Shown: one piece after another, positions 24,886 through 35,118 of the stretch | Position numbering within the stretch: the first letter of the stretch is position 1 | How the letters are laid out: every line of letters starts with the position of its first letter | NCBI GenBank assembly: GCA_035222895.1 | Contig: JAVYIG010007530.1 | Span: 36,820-100,819, forward strand | Reading direction: 5' to 3' | Length of the DNA: 64,000 bases | DNA from: Strongylocentrotus droebachiensis | Lineage: Eukaryota; Echinodermata; Echinoidea; Camarodonta; Strongylocentrotidae | Notes under the pieces: model-generated | Told to the model about the DNA's origin: nothing | What the model saw: only the letters and a program-made list of their open reading frames with translations | Databases searched by the model: none | Program-made: the position numbers and the translations under genes

Positions 24886-27800
24886 CTAGAAAGCAAACAA
24901 AGTAAGAACAAGAAAGTTTTAGAAACATAAATCCAAGTACGTGTATATTTTTGAGGCATCTTTGGTGTACAAAAAGATTTAACAACCAAGCATGCATGCA
25001 AGGGTATATTAAACAAAGTGATGGTGAAATTTATTTAAGGCCACTGCCATTTTTACAAAAACAATGCAATATGTCTCAAGTTTATGCCCCCTTCCCCAAG
25101 AAAAACAAAAAGAAAATATATTTTGTGTATAAATCACTTTGATAAACATTAATGATCGAAATAAGTGTAATACCTCAGACACACCTACATTACCGACACC
25201 AGACCAACCACAAACCTGACAAAACATTTCATTACCCTGAATGGTAACAAATTGAGTCGGTTTGCAGTCGCTTTGGAGTCTATTAATTGAAGAGTATACA
25301 AAATTCAGAATACAGCAGACAAAAGGTCAGTTAGGGATATAATAATTATATTAGGATAAAGTATAATCAAGGACATAATTACAATTCAACAAATTGTTAA
25401 ACTAAGAAACATGGAGGTGATTCTATTGAATGCCTTCGTGGCTTTCAGCAGAATGTAATATTAGACAATTTTATAATGTGATAACACTGATTATTACCCG
25501 TATCAGACATCTGAGCAGTGGTTTTACAAAATCATATTACACTTGTTGTAATCCTAAAAGAGCTCATCAGTAAATATAAGACCATATTACCCTCTCATGA
25601 AAAAGCCCAAAGACTTTACGTGTTAAAAAAGCATGAAATAAAGTCTCATATTGACCGCGCCGTATTTTGTCATTTTCATTGCGCATCCATTGTGCGTACA
25701 AGAACCTGTGCACTTTGCGCACACTCTATTGTGAAGTAATAATCACACCAAATTAGGCACACAGTTTGCAGTGTATCAAAAATATGGTCAAGCACTGGAT
25801 GCACAGTGCTGGTTTGACAAAGTTTTTTCAGTTCTATGAGATTGTCATGGTTGATTGATGTATTTGCTCTAGATGTCTGATTTGGATAACAATAACAATA
25901 TTGACTGGCTTAACTTTCGGGAGATAAAACATATATTGCCCTCACAAGACCCATATTGCTCTCGTCTTTGACTCGGGGCAATATGAGTCTAGTTTGGGAA
26001 ATATATGTTGTATCTCCCTCAAGGCCAGTCCATATTATATAAATATTAACTTCTGAATATTTTATGTGTACCTACCACTGATAAGACCAATGTTTGTGTA
26101 GGACGGGGGTTCAAATCCCCCTGACACCGAGTTGATGAAGAAAGCTCCCTCATGAAAAGGCGAGGCGGGATAATTGATATGCTCCTCGTACGATGGTAGC
26201 TCCAGATTAGCAGGGACTTCCTCTGATTGGTTGGCGTTGGTTGCCTACAAAGAAAGCAAAATAAAGTCCATTAAAGTAATACTATTGGATGTTTATATAG
26301 CGCACATATCATCCACAATTCATGGTGCTCAAGGCGCTCCAACTAGTACCCCAGCTCTGCTGGGCAGACGATATCGGCGCTATCAGTATTCAAGCAATTC
26401 CTTCCTACCGGTACCCGTTTAACACCTGGGTGGAGAGTGGCAAATGTAGAATAATAACTTGCCAAAGGACATTAGTGCTGTGGCGGGACTCGAACTGCGG
26501 ACCCTGTGATCCACAGTCCAACGATTTATCCACAAGACAACAACACCTATACAGTATAAATCTTTTCTAGTTTAGTTGATATAGTTGTAATAATCTTCAG
26601 GAAGTAGCTATGCAAAGAAAATGCCATTATCTACCAGGACAACTCAATGAGAAACCTTGCACCAAAGTGATATTTTCCTTACTTCATAGAGTTTCAATGC
26701 ATGTTAATGAACTCTTGACTTGCCGTGGACCAAAACCCTTGACTCTCACAGCAACATTGTTTGCATTTTTTGTTTGTTTGATTGTTTGATTTTACCCCTG
26801 CATTTTTCAACATAATAAAAAGTGATATACATGTACAAACTAGGTACATATATATTATTAACAAAAGTCAAATATAAATATATGGTAATCTTATCATAAT
26901 ATAAATCAATGAAATAACTATACTTTCCAACAACAAAAATCACATATTTGACAAATCATTTCAAAATGGAAAGATGGAGGAGACAGCCATCTTAAGCTAG
27001 AGTGTGTACGTGATGGCAGCCTCCAGATTGTATCACTACATGTATGTACACTGTACTTGTGACAAACGTTTACATCTAATCTAGAACTTGATTTGGAAAT
27101 ACGCAATACCTGTCCTTTTGGTCTAAGTTGGGGTCTTAAATGAACCACAGCACCCATTGCACATGACCTAGCCTTACCCTGGACCTGCATCCCAGACCCT
27201 TATTCTGGTCCTAGCGCAGGACAGAGTCCAAGACCCATAACACATCATCTAGAACATGATCCGGACTTATCCTGGACCTGCATCTCAGACCCTTATTTTG
27301 GTCCTAGCATAGGACAGGATCCATAACATATCATCTAGAAAAGGACCTGGACTTACCCTAGACCTGCCTCTTTGGTCCTCGTTCTGACTCCTGGCACAGC
27401 ACCCGTAACACATGAACATAAACATGACCTGGGTCACAACAATGACCCCAGTACCGATGACGACAGTCGTCAGTTCTATCGTTAATCGGGCACCCTGCAA
27501 ATAAAAAGGGAAGGGGTAATGGTAAAGTATGATTTTCCATAACAAAACAAAACATAAACAAAAATCGACATTTTCAAGCCTGGCCAAATGCTTATTCCTC
27601 AAAACGGTGTATTTAATTGTAACTGTCTCTCTTGACACAGGGGGCAGTGAATGGATACCTCGGCCCTATTTCACAAAACTTGTCATCTGTGACAAATGAC
27701 AGTTCTTGTTAAAAGCTACTGAAATCCTTGCTTCTGATTGGTTATCAGCAGATTTGTCATTGATTTTTGTTGTTTGTCATTGAAAAAAGGCTTTGTGAAA

Positions 27801-30800
27801 CAGGTCCCTGGTAAGTAGAAGAGTCTCTGGATTAACAGTAAATTGCATTTCAAGGGGATCCTATATGTAATAGGCCCGTTTTGAAAGCCCAATTTCGGTA
27901 CAACTGTAAACAGAACTTTTTTAGAATGAGTAACTGTGTACACTGTATAATTATTTTGTCCATAAAATAATGTACCGGTACGTAGACCACTCCAGTTCCA
28001 TAGCCCTCTGACACCTTGCCAAGCTGTAGCGCCAGCATAAAGCCATGATAACAACCCTACAGCTTGTGCAACAACCCCAAAAAATGTAATAGTTAAACAA
28101 TTATTAAAGGTTGTTCACTAGTCGCCACAAGGTGTTTCCCCCTATCAAGTATATGTGTAAACCTGACCTTAAAACCAACCGAAAAACCTAACACTTAACC
28201 TGATGTACAGTCTAATAATAGCGCTTAGAGACTTTGTTGGTAAGCGCTTTATAAGTAACGTTTTTATTATTATTATTATTATAATAGCAACCAAAGATTG
28301 TAGGACGGTCTTACCCTGACAACATTACAGCGAGCGATAACATTAGGCAGCAGTATGCACTCATATTGCTGTTCTGAAGTGGCTCCGATGATACTGAAGA
28401 TTACCAGGGCCAAACCAGCTAGGGAACCAAAGAGGCAACCAGCAAAGTACGTCTTGATCTAGAAACAAAAGAAAGAAGAAAAGTCAAGATTAAATATTAG
28501 ATTTTCTTTAGTTATAGTATCCGGGTATCATAAGGGTATATATGTACAAAGACAATCATCCAACCAAACAAATGCAAGGATGATACAGGGCCAAAGAGAC
28601 AACCATCAATGTACATCCTGATTTAAGAATAAAAGACAAAGCACACCTCTGATTAGTGATATAAAAGTCAGTATTACATATTAGATTATCTCTAGTAATA
28701 CTATCAGGGTATCGGGTATACATGTCCAAAGACAATAGCCCAACCAAATGCAAGGACGATACTGAGCTAAAGAGACAACCAACAATGTACATCTTGTTTT
28801 AAGAATAAAAGACATACCCGGTAGTAAGCTCTGGTAAGTGATATAATTTAGATGGGTTTTTTAACCAGGAGGATGAGGAACTTTGATGATTTTCAAAAAT
28901 TTCTTTCCTGTACCCTGCTTACTGCCCCATTTCTGATAATTCAGGATCTGCCTTTATATACAAAGGGCAGATGGAACCTTGACTATTGCCAGTCTTAGGA
29001 GAAAATTTAGCATGATGATCATATATACAAGCTCTGCAACATTCATTATTTCCAGAAATATACAGCATCATGATTTTTATAAAACAGGGCTTAAATTCTC
29101 TTATATGATTACCATCAGAGCCGTAACAAAGAATAGATAAGGAGTGGAAACCTACCATCCATTATCATTTTACATGAGGTAATCCTTCAATAAGAGGTCT
29201 GCCGTTGGATGTTCAGTCTATCATTAAATAACAGAATATTGCTTTACCACACGATTGTGCATTCATTTCTATTTCAATATTCAACTTAAATTTTCTGTAG
29301 AGAGAAGGTATCATTTCTAACATATCAAGGACTTCAAAATCAAGAAGAAAACAAAAGAAGATTTATCCTACAAAATACTGTTGAAATGTTCTTACCAGGA
29401 TTCTTTTGTGTGGTCTCTTTATTGCCGTATATCCCATAATTCCAACAAAGAGTTCCTGTAGAAAATAAAAGAATGTAATTGAGTCAATTTACTAATACAA
29501 CAAGTGTTAAAATATTATAATTCCAACAAAGAATTCCTGTAGAACACAACAGGGTGTCATTGAGTACATTTAACAATATAACAAATACTCAGCTAAATGA
29601 TTACCAAAAGGTGTTAGATACAAGCTCCCTGCAACCCTGGAGAAATGGTGAACCTCCTGCATGGTTCCAGGTCCCTTCTTGTAGCCCCTACTAAACTTTG
29701 GTTAAAATCTTTAAAATCTACATGGGGTACATATAAGTCTTGAACCTTGAAATGGTATTCCCTTTCAGCAGCTCCTAGCAGCTACTCTAGGATGATGATG
29801 CAATTGGTAAAAGAAGATGAGAGCAATATCGGCACTGTACTTAAAATTGTAATCCCCATGGTTCTGGGTACCTTTTCACAAATCTACTAACGACCGCAGC
29901 TTTTGGATGTATTTTGACATTATAAATGCTGGTTACATAATTAACTGGGTTGTAATGGAGAAATTAAGAGAACCGACAGTAGATGTAGATCATTATGGGT
30001 AGTTGAGGGCCCACAGCCTTACAACCAAACAAGACTTCATACATGTATGTGAAAGAACAAACTTTCAAAACATCGCACAGAGGTTTGGGGGAAAGGGGTA
30101 ACAAAGGTCTTTGGGCAACACGGCAGGACCAGTGCTATGTGGGGCAAGGCGACAGACAACTTACCAATGCTCTTTATGGCTAGTTTAGAGCCAACAGCAT
30201 TTACAACAAAACAAGACTTCATATACAGTAGGCTTGCGGGTGCACCATGTGAGAGAGAGAGAGAGAGGGGATTGAGGAGTCCTGAAAAGGACTCTCGGTA
30301 ATCTTTCTTGAGGGTGTGTAGTCCTGAAAAGGACTGTTTGTGAAGTCTTGAAAAAGACTGTTGGTTATCTTTCTTAGCTTATAGTTCTAAGGAGAACTAT
30401 AGCGCTTGGAGAGGATGAGTGGCGGGAGTGGCTCTACGTTTCGAACAGGTTGACTATCCGTCGTGGTCATAAAGAAAAAACTTTCAAAACATCTCAGGTA
30501 GGTTTGGGGGAAGGGGGAAGGGGGAAGGGGTAACAGAGGTCTTTGGGCGACAAAGCAGGATCAACTTACCAATGCTCCTACGATGACAGGAATACACATG
30601 TATGCCATCCAGCAGTGGAAGGCCACCGCCAGGATCCCTAGCACCGCACATATACAGCTCAAGATGACCTGCATGATGACAAACCGCGACGCCGAGGGGG
30701 GAAGCCGCAGCTGGTTGAGCTTGAAGGCCCCATGGCGGATCTGAAACCCCCTGCTCTGTGGGTTGGGCGGTGATCGTCTCCTGTGCGATCCATGGCTGGT

Positions 30801-30920
30801 GGCAGCGGTGGGATCGATAACAGGGATGGGGGTGCTGATGGCCGTGGCCGAGGCAAGCTCTTCCTGTAGCTGGGGCTGGTAGATGGTACTGACCTCCGTG
30901 TTCATCCTGGTCGGAGGCAT
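22220..30920 (-). CDS. ENTREP/FAM189-like four-span membrane protein with PPxY tail (six coding exons)
   Basis: Joining 30920-30570, 29455-29396, 28458-28315, 27494-27357, 26244-26076 and 24885-22220 gives an uninterrupted 1175-residue protein with GT-AG borders and matching phases throughout. Hydrophobic segments lie at about residues 79-102, 108-129, 140-162 and 191-214. GYTAIKRP (125-132) follows the second. Cysteines 171 and 181 sit in the loop before the fourth, and CYGCC (214-218) after it could be palmitoylated. The cytoplasmic tail carries PPSY (277-280) and PPPY at 312-315, 558-561, 767-770, 780-783 and 803-806, plus LPSY (247-250) and LPNY (790-793). Four spans followed by a PPxY-rich tail fit the ENTREP/FAM189 family; human ENTREP1 binds and activates the ligase ITCH in endosomal sorting of CXCR4. 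Family assignment is by architecture, not by alignment; another PPxY tetraspan is possible. Confidence 0.75.
24886..26075 (-). other. Intron between exons 5 and 6
   Basis: 1190 bp, bounded by GTAGGT and CTTTCTAG. It contains the foldback at 25903-26030. Nothing else is recognised. Confidence 0.75.
25903..26030. mobile_element. Foldback element in the intron
   Basis: GACTGGC, GGGAGATA and ACATATATT on the left are mirrored on the right by AATATATGT, TATCTCCC and GGCCAGTC. The arms are about 55 bp with a short centre. Non-coding. Confidence 0.75.
26076..26244 (-). CDS. ENTREP-like gene, exon 5 (residues 232-288)
   Basis: 169 nt between TTTGTAG and GTAGGT, beginning in phase 0 and ending after the first base of a codon, which exactly meets the phase of exon 6 (G|AT, Asp 288). 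It encodes an acidic segment with LPSYEE and PPSY motifs. The phase agreement on both sides supports an exon that has no long ORF of its own. Confidence 0.8.
26284..26548 (-). mobile_element. tRNA-derived SINE in intron 4-5
   Basis: Same family as 19914-20207. On the minus strand it has AGGTGTTGTTG at the start, a B-box-like AGTTCGAGTCC, GCACTAATGTCCTTTGGCAA and TTTGCCACTCTCCACCCAGG. It ends at GTGCGCTATATAAACATCC. The A box is degenerate. It is inserted in the same orientation as the host gene. Confidence 0.8.
27107..27350 (-). repeat. Three decayed tandem copies of the exon 4 3' edge
   Basis: Each 75-95 bp block repeats the pattern of exon 4's end: (T)GGGTGCTGTG or GGGTCTTGG, a GTCC/AGGACCA block, GCAGGTCC(T)AGG and the donor. 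The copy ending near 27175 keeps GGTAAGG, the one near 27280 has GATAAGT (donor lost), and the one near 27107 has CAGGTATTG. Confidence 0.65.
27357..27494 (-). CDS. ENTREP-like gene, exon 4 (residues 186-231)
   Basis: 138 nt, phase 0, between TTTGCAG and GTAAGT. It encodes the fourth span (about IELTTVVIGTGVIVVTQVMF) and the CYGCC-containing start of the cytoplasmic tail. Three degenerate copies of its 3' half and donor lie just downstream (27107-27350). Confidence 0.85.
27662..27808. mobile_element. MITE with GGCCCTATTTCACAAA ends
   Basis: GGCCCTATTTCACAAAAC at the left and GCTTTGTGAAACAGGTCCC at the right are inverted repeats. About 147 bp, non-coding, in the intron between exons 3 and 4. 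Confidence 0.65.
28221..28284 (+). mobile_element. Retrotransposon 3' tail with (ATT)n
   Basis: GCGCTTAGAGACTTTG, AAGCGCTTTATAAG and (ATT)n match the tail at 11205-11278. Antisense to the gene. Confidence 0.6.
28315..28458 (-). CDS. ENTREP-like gene, exon 3 (residues 138-185)
   Basis: 144 nt, phase 0 at both ends, between TTTCTAG and GTAAGA. It encodes the third membrane span (about YFAGCLFGSLAGLALVIFS) and the cysteine-containing loop. Two decayed copies of its 5' edge follow at 28588-28850. Confidence 0.85.
28588..28850 (-). repeat. Two decayed copies of the exon 3 5' edge and adjacent intron
   Basis: Blocks beginning GCCAAAGAGACAACC (about 28590) and GCTAAAGAGACAACC (about 28767) repeat the start of exon 3 and 150 bp of intron. 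In both, the acceptor CTAG has become TTAA, so neither could be spliced. Confidence 0.8.
29396..29455 (-). CDS. ENTREP-like gene, exon 2 (residues 118-137)
   Basis: A 60-nt exon, phase 0 at both ends, between TTTCTACAG and GTAAGA. It encodes ELFVGIMGYTAIKRPHKRIL, the end of the second span and a basic loop. It is too short to be found by ORF length; the frame and borders support it. Confidence 0.85.
29516..29590 (-). repeat. Copy of the exon 2 acceptor edge
   Basis: About 75 bp duplicates the first 20 nt of exon 2 and the adjacent intron, with an intact TTCTACAG acceptor at 29537. Use of this acceptor would add 81 nt and reach an in-frame TAA after nine codons. Confidence 0.8.
30004..30230 (-). 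repeat. Copies of the exon 1 donor edge
   Basis: AGCATTG|GTAAGTTG near 30168 repeats the exon 1 end (30570). The flanking AGGTTTGGGGGAA and GGTCTTTGGGC blocks are shared by 30080-30120 and 30500-30550. An ACAAGACTTCATA block is also repeated (30028 and 30213). Confidence 0.75.
30250..30270. repeat. Short (GA)n tract
   Basis: About 20 bp. Nearby, GTCCTGAAAAGGACT occurs twice (about 30280 and 30322) and each copy can form a small hairpin. Confidence 0.8.
30570..30920 (-). CDS. ENTREP-like gene, coding exon 1 (residues 1-117)
   Basis: Starts at the ATG at 30920 (MPPTRM). The exon encodes a hydrophilic N-terminus with an Arg cluster (HRRRS, 46-50) and the first membrane span, and reaches into the second. 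It ends ...GCATTG|GTAAGT, phase 0. The next in-frame ATG is five codons on; the first is preferred because the 5' UTR continues upstream without another in-frame start near it. Confidence 0.8.
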
Positions 30921-31016
30921 GAGGTCAGGGGTCAGATGTGGGAGGGGGAACCCTGGGACTTGAGAAGCTAGCTTGGTTTACTTCCGGGTCATGAAGTGTC
31001 CCTTTTACTTGCGGAC
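30921..31016 (-). other. 5' UTR part of exon 1
   Basis: On the minus strand, TTTGATACAG|GTCCGCAAG gives a pyrimidine-poor but correctly placed acceptor, so the coding exon probably begins at 31016 and an earlier non-coding exon exists upstream. An almost identical second copy, acceptor included, lies at 31066-31221. Confidence 0.5.
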
Positions 31017-31065
31017 CTGTATCAAAGCAAAAAGCAAAAGAAAAGTGTTAAAACATGTGCTGGTC

Positions 31066-31221
31066 AGGTCAGGGCGAGGTGAGGAGGGGGAACCCTGGGA
31101 CTTGAGAAGCTAGCTTGGGTTACTTCAGTGTCATGAAGTGTCCCTTTTATTTGTGGACCTGTATCAAAACAAACAGCAAAATAGCAAAAGAGAAGTGTTA
31201 AGAAAAGTGTTAACATATGTG
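31066..31221 (-). repeat. Duplicate of the 5' UTR exon edge
   Basis: Nearly identical to 30925-31061, including GGGACTTGAGAAGCTAGCTT and GTCATGAAGTGTCCCTTTTA, and keeping the minus-strand acceptor TTTTGATACAG|GTCC. Confidence 0.9.
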
Positions 31222-31524
31222 CTGCCAGAATTAAAAACTGGTCAATTCATACACATTTAATCAACGTTCTCAAACATTCTTTATAACATGAATCCAAAAT
31301 ACATGTAGGTTCCTCTCTTATTCATTGCTCTGTTGCAGTAACACCCTGTGAGCTCAATGTATTTAGCTGTGTCTAGGACGAATTACCAGTTTCATGTTTA
31401 CTGACATTCATATTTTAAATGAGGAGCAGAAGTGTGAAGTAAAACTAGAAATGGTATCAAAATACCCAATACCTCAGTCACATCACCCACCTGACTTCAA
31501 AAATGACTCCAAATTGAAATAATC

Positions 31525-31824
31525 TTAGACCCCTTTCTCACTCACTTCCTAGACCTGTTTACGCTAGACCAGTCTACGTTAGAGAGGTCCAAGGTGTGAA
31601 AGTACAACCGTGCCAGAAAGCATACCTCTGGACTGGTCCATAAAACTACCTTGTGATGTGGTCTTCTGGACCGGTTCGCTTCCTGTTCCTATGGCATCAC
31701 ATGTCTCATCAGGGTAAAAATGTGAAACCAAACGAACCGTACCTCTAGAGCGGTCTAGTGGATCGGTCTACCTTAGATCAGCAAAGTCCAAAGTCCAGCA
31801 AAGATGAGTGAGAAACGGGTCTTA
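31525..31824. mobile_element. MITE with AGACCCstTTCTCACTCA ends
   Basis: TTAGACCCCTTTCTCACTCA at the left and TGAGTGAGAAACGGGTCTTA at the right are inverted repeats. A TTA duplication is possible. About 300 bp, non-coding, in the presumed first intron. Confidence 0.75.
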
Positions 31825-32410
31825 GTAATGAATATATAAATTGTTCAGTCTGTTTTCTGACTGGATTCTGTTTCATCACTTTAACTGGGGTATAAACAAT
31901 GGACAAGAACTAAAGGTACATTTGACAAAGGCACATTTGACGAAGCCCCGAGGACATCAATTCTGACAAAATCTACCATGGACATGAAAATGACTCAGGT
32001 TGAATGTGTCTATAGAAGTGAGTGACTAACACAAATGACAACATGTTACAAGGAAATCCACCAAGATAGTTTTATGACATCCCCAGAGCATGTATTGCTA
32101 CGTTAATGGTTGTATTTGACTTTGAACATGGATTGCTGCCAGACCGGCCCAGCATGTAATGGGCAGCTAGCCAGCTAGACAGCTGAGGACCATTGGGTAA
32201 AACATTTCTCCCGAATACAACTTGTCAATGTTTACAACCAGAATAAAGCTAGTCTGAAGATACAGACTCCAAGTTAACAGCTATACATAAAAATCTTCCA
32301 AAAAGCACTCTTTAAGCAAAGTCTAGATCCGTCCTTTTCTGGCTGTGTGAGGAGCAGCGTAAGTGCAGAGCCTATGAGGTTCACTAGACCATACAGTCCG
32401 CATGGCCTCT

Positions 32411-32767
32411 TAGGCCAAATAAAAAAAAAACATGTTTAGCGTCCTGTTTTTTCGAAAAATAGGAAGGAGGAGGCCCTTTTTATTTTTTATTTCAAAATGG
32501 CCGCTCGGTACATTTTCCCTGACAGTCGGGCTATTTTTCAAGATGGCCGCCGACATTTATTTATTTAGTTTTTTTTAAATCAGAAATAGATCCAATTTAG
32601 CAGTGTTTTTCTTCTTTTTTTTCTTTAAAAAAAAAAAATTCCCAAAAATAATTTCAAAAAAAAAAAAATGATCATTTTTTTTTAAATTAAAAAAAAAAAA
32701 TAGGAGGCGGCCCCCAAAAAGGAAGCAGGCAGGGACGCTAAACATGTATATTTTTTTTAATGGCCTT
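32411..32767. mobile_element. MITE with ACATGTTTAGCGTCC ends
   Basis: AGGCCAAAT, poly-A and ACATGTTTAGCGTCC at the left are mirrored by GACGCTAAACATGT, poly-T and TGGCCTTA at the right (about 35-bp inverted repeats). The centre is A/T homopolymers and ATGGCCGC words. The Lys/Phe-rich frame across it is noise. Confidence 0.8.
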
Positions 32768-32996
32768 ATTTCAGACACTCTGTTATGCACTACTGACAAG
32801 GGTCTGTGCATGCAGACTAGACTAACTCCATGTGCTTTAATTAACACTTGTGTAAGCCTACGTAACTGAAGTTCTATTGATATTGGATTCAGTCGTTTGT
32901 GATTGAGGTTGCACCCTAGAACAGTTGAATGTCTGATTTCGATCTAATTTGATCATGTCAAGCAATACAAGGTATCACTAAGTCACCTAACTTGAT

Positions 32997-33771
32997 GAGG
33001 CAAGATAGCTCAGTGGTAGAGCAATGGTCTTGTAACCAGGAGGTCCCAGGTTTGAAACAAAGTCGATATGCTAGTTCTCTTTTTGTAAGGCATTAATCCT
33101 CATTACCAAGTCCCTCATAGAGGACTTAAAGGTACTATGTCCCTTTTGCAGCCAACCTCAAATGCTGTAGAACTTTGCAGGAATTATGAATATGTCATGT
33201 ATGTCCTATCTGTGAAATTTAAACGTTAGCAGTGTCCTCATATTCAAATTATGCAAGGAAACCCGTTTACTTGCTAGACTTCACTGTCAGATACTATTGA
33301 GTGACTGACTGGGTTTTTTTCTTCTTTGGTAATAACCTACATGAAAAGAGTTGTAAAGGGTACATGAGCATATGTCTACATCAATAACCCACTTCTTGTG
33401 ATGGCCAAGATTAAACTGATTGAATCTTTGCGCAGCATAAAACGTATGACCATTCGGTACAATTGTCTGAAAATCAAGACTATTACTTTTGGGCTCTATA
33501 GCCCTAAAGTCGATTTGACAACTAATGGTCGTTATTTTCCCACTTGAAGACATTTTCAAGCCCCACCTTTTTTAGGGAAGTTCTAAATTAGTATTATCTT
33601 TCAAATGCAGTTGGAATTTAACTTTTTCATTTTTTTGGCCTGCAAATGGGACAAAGTACCTTTAAAGCCGTCAGTCCCCTGGTTGCTTACAAACAACAGA
33701 GTGATGAGACATGCTTTCCTAGCAGTCAGGTCAAACGAACCAACCATCAAACTATCACACCTAAAACCATC
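32997..33771 (+). mobile_element. tRNA-Thr-like SINE split by a TTAA MITE
   Basis: The head GCAAGATAGCTCAGTGGTAG and the arm CTTGTAA (anticodon TGT) resemble tRNA-Thr. The B box is decayed (GGTTTGAAACA). The body TAAGGCATTAATCCTCATTA leads to GAGGACTTAA. It is cut there and continues at 33666 with AGCCGTCAGTCCCCTGG. Joining the two sides over a single TTAA gives a continuous element. It is a different SINE from the 11094-type family. Confidence 0.75.
33130..33661. mobile_element. TTAA-flanked MITE, family AGGTACTATGTCCC
   Basis: The 532-bp insert has inverted ends AGGTACTATGTCCC and GGGACAAAGTACCT, each immediately flanked by TTAA (33126-33129 and 33662-33665). The inverted match continues through TTTGCAG/CTGCAAA. 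TTAA duplication again points to piggyBac-like transposition. The minus-strand frame 33287-33559 has no recognised domain. Confidence 0.85.
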
Positions 33772-34607
33772 AACACAAATTATGCTATTTTAGGATTATT
33801 CATAACTTGGTAATTCTAATTACTCTTACTGAAAATAAACTACTGATAAAAAATTTGATTTATTTAAAAAGAAATATTTAAGACAGTAAAGGTCTACCTC
33901 TTCAACGTGAAGCAGACAGGTTCACTCAACATGTATTTCCCTTTGGTTTAATCTTGAGGACCTAGGACTCAGAACTACCCTTTCCTAGGTGTCACAAACT
34001 ATACACATTATCCAGGAAAAGTGCTAGATCACGACTGTCGGTTGGAAAGCTATATATAGCACATAGAATTAGGGGGAAAATAAGCAGATTTGCTACTTGC
34101 CAGGGCACTAGTCTAAATTCAAATTCATGTGAGGTAGGGATAAAGACGATATCATCTTGATCTCATATTATGTTTGAAGTTAGTCTTAGGATTCTTTCAA
34201 GAACAAAATGGGAAAACTGGGACTCGTCATCGCTTATCCCTCTATAAATATTGATGAATCTTTCACATTTATAAATGGATAAAGATTGTGAAGATTATGA
34301 TGTAATACCTTTGCAGGTCCATATCAAATAAACTCATCTGCCAAAATTGTGTTTGAAATATTTAAATATCAATGTATGCTGACATAATATTATCAATATT
34401 TAAAATAAAAAAATCACAAACACAATCTATCCTAGCATTCAAATATTCAAAACTGCAATGCAATGTCCTAGTAATTGTTATGAGGCATATCAGAATATAA
34501 AGATTGAAAATTTGAAATTGATATTGAAATTGAGAATTGTCAGACTTGATCATTATTTACTGATGGTCAACAACATAGAGTGTTCAATTATTAAAATTGT
34601 GAAATTC

Positions 34608-34665
34608 TGAAAATAGATTTTTATGATGTCACAGCTTCAGTACTCTATTACAGTTCTGACTACCG
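34608..34665. mobile_element. Fragment related to the 39880-40280 foldback
   Basis: GAAATTCTGAAAATAGATTT and GATGTCACAGCTTC...ACTCTATTA parallel the right end of the foldback (GAAATTCTAAAAATATATTT, GACGTCACACTTC, ACTCTATAA). Confidence 0.55.
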
Positions 34666-34815
34666 GTACCCTAATCATAATATGTAATTGACATCACTAG
34701 TAAATATACTGTAAAGTTCTTGAATGACAATATCATTTTAAAAGTAAATACAGAATTATCATTAATCATTATCATTTTACAAATAGTTTGTGTCCTTTTG
34801 GGTCTCAGAGAATGA

Positions 34816-34836
34816 CCCCCCCCCCCCCCCCCCCCC
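34816..34836. repeat. Poly-C tract
   Basis: Run of 21 C, the longest in the window. Confidence 0.95.
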
Positions 34837-35118
34837 ACCATACCCCCACACCATCCCCTCACCCATGGAACAGGTGATACAAAATGCATGGCCTCTTAAC
34901 TAAACGTATGTAGTTCTATAGCATCGTTCAAGGTATATGATAAACTGTATACTGAACCATGGTAGTATACTGCATGCATATTGTATCAAAGGACTGCACA
35001 AAATAGTACAGGCACTGAATCATACAATGCAAACATTGGATACAGTGTGTGTACAAAGGTTAGTTGCAATGACGAACCTTCGTCATTGCCTTGTTTTCGT
35101 TCACATTCTTCTTATTAA

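Noticed and set aside
26076-26130. GGGGTTCAAATCCCC, a perfect pol III B-box word on the plus strand
   Set aside because: It lies inside coding exon 5, where it encodes GFEPP. There is no A box at the right distance, and the SINE family does not match here.
26918-27190. 90-codon minus-strand frame downstream of exon 4
   Set aside because: It overlaps the decayed copies of the exon 4 edge and lies in the intron that must be removed to join exons 4 and 5 in phase.
32575-32847. Lys/Phe-rich minus-strand frame
   Set aside because: It runs through A/T homopolymers in the centre of a MITE.
32997-33060. tRNA-Thr-like sequence
   Set aside because: The T arm is decayed (GGTTTGAAACA), the anticodon stem is imperfect, and it is followed by a SINE body, so it is a SINE head and not a functional tRNA gene.
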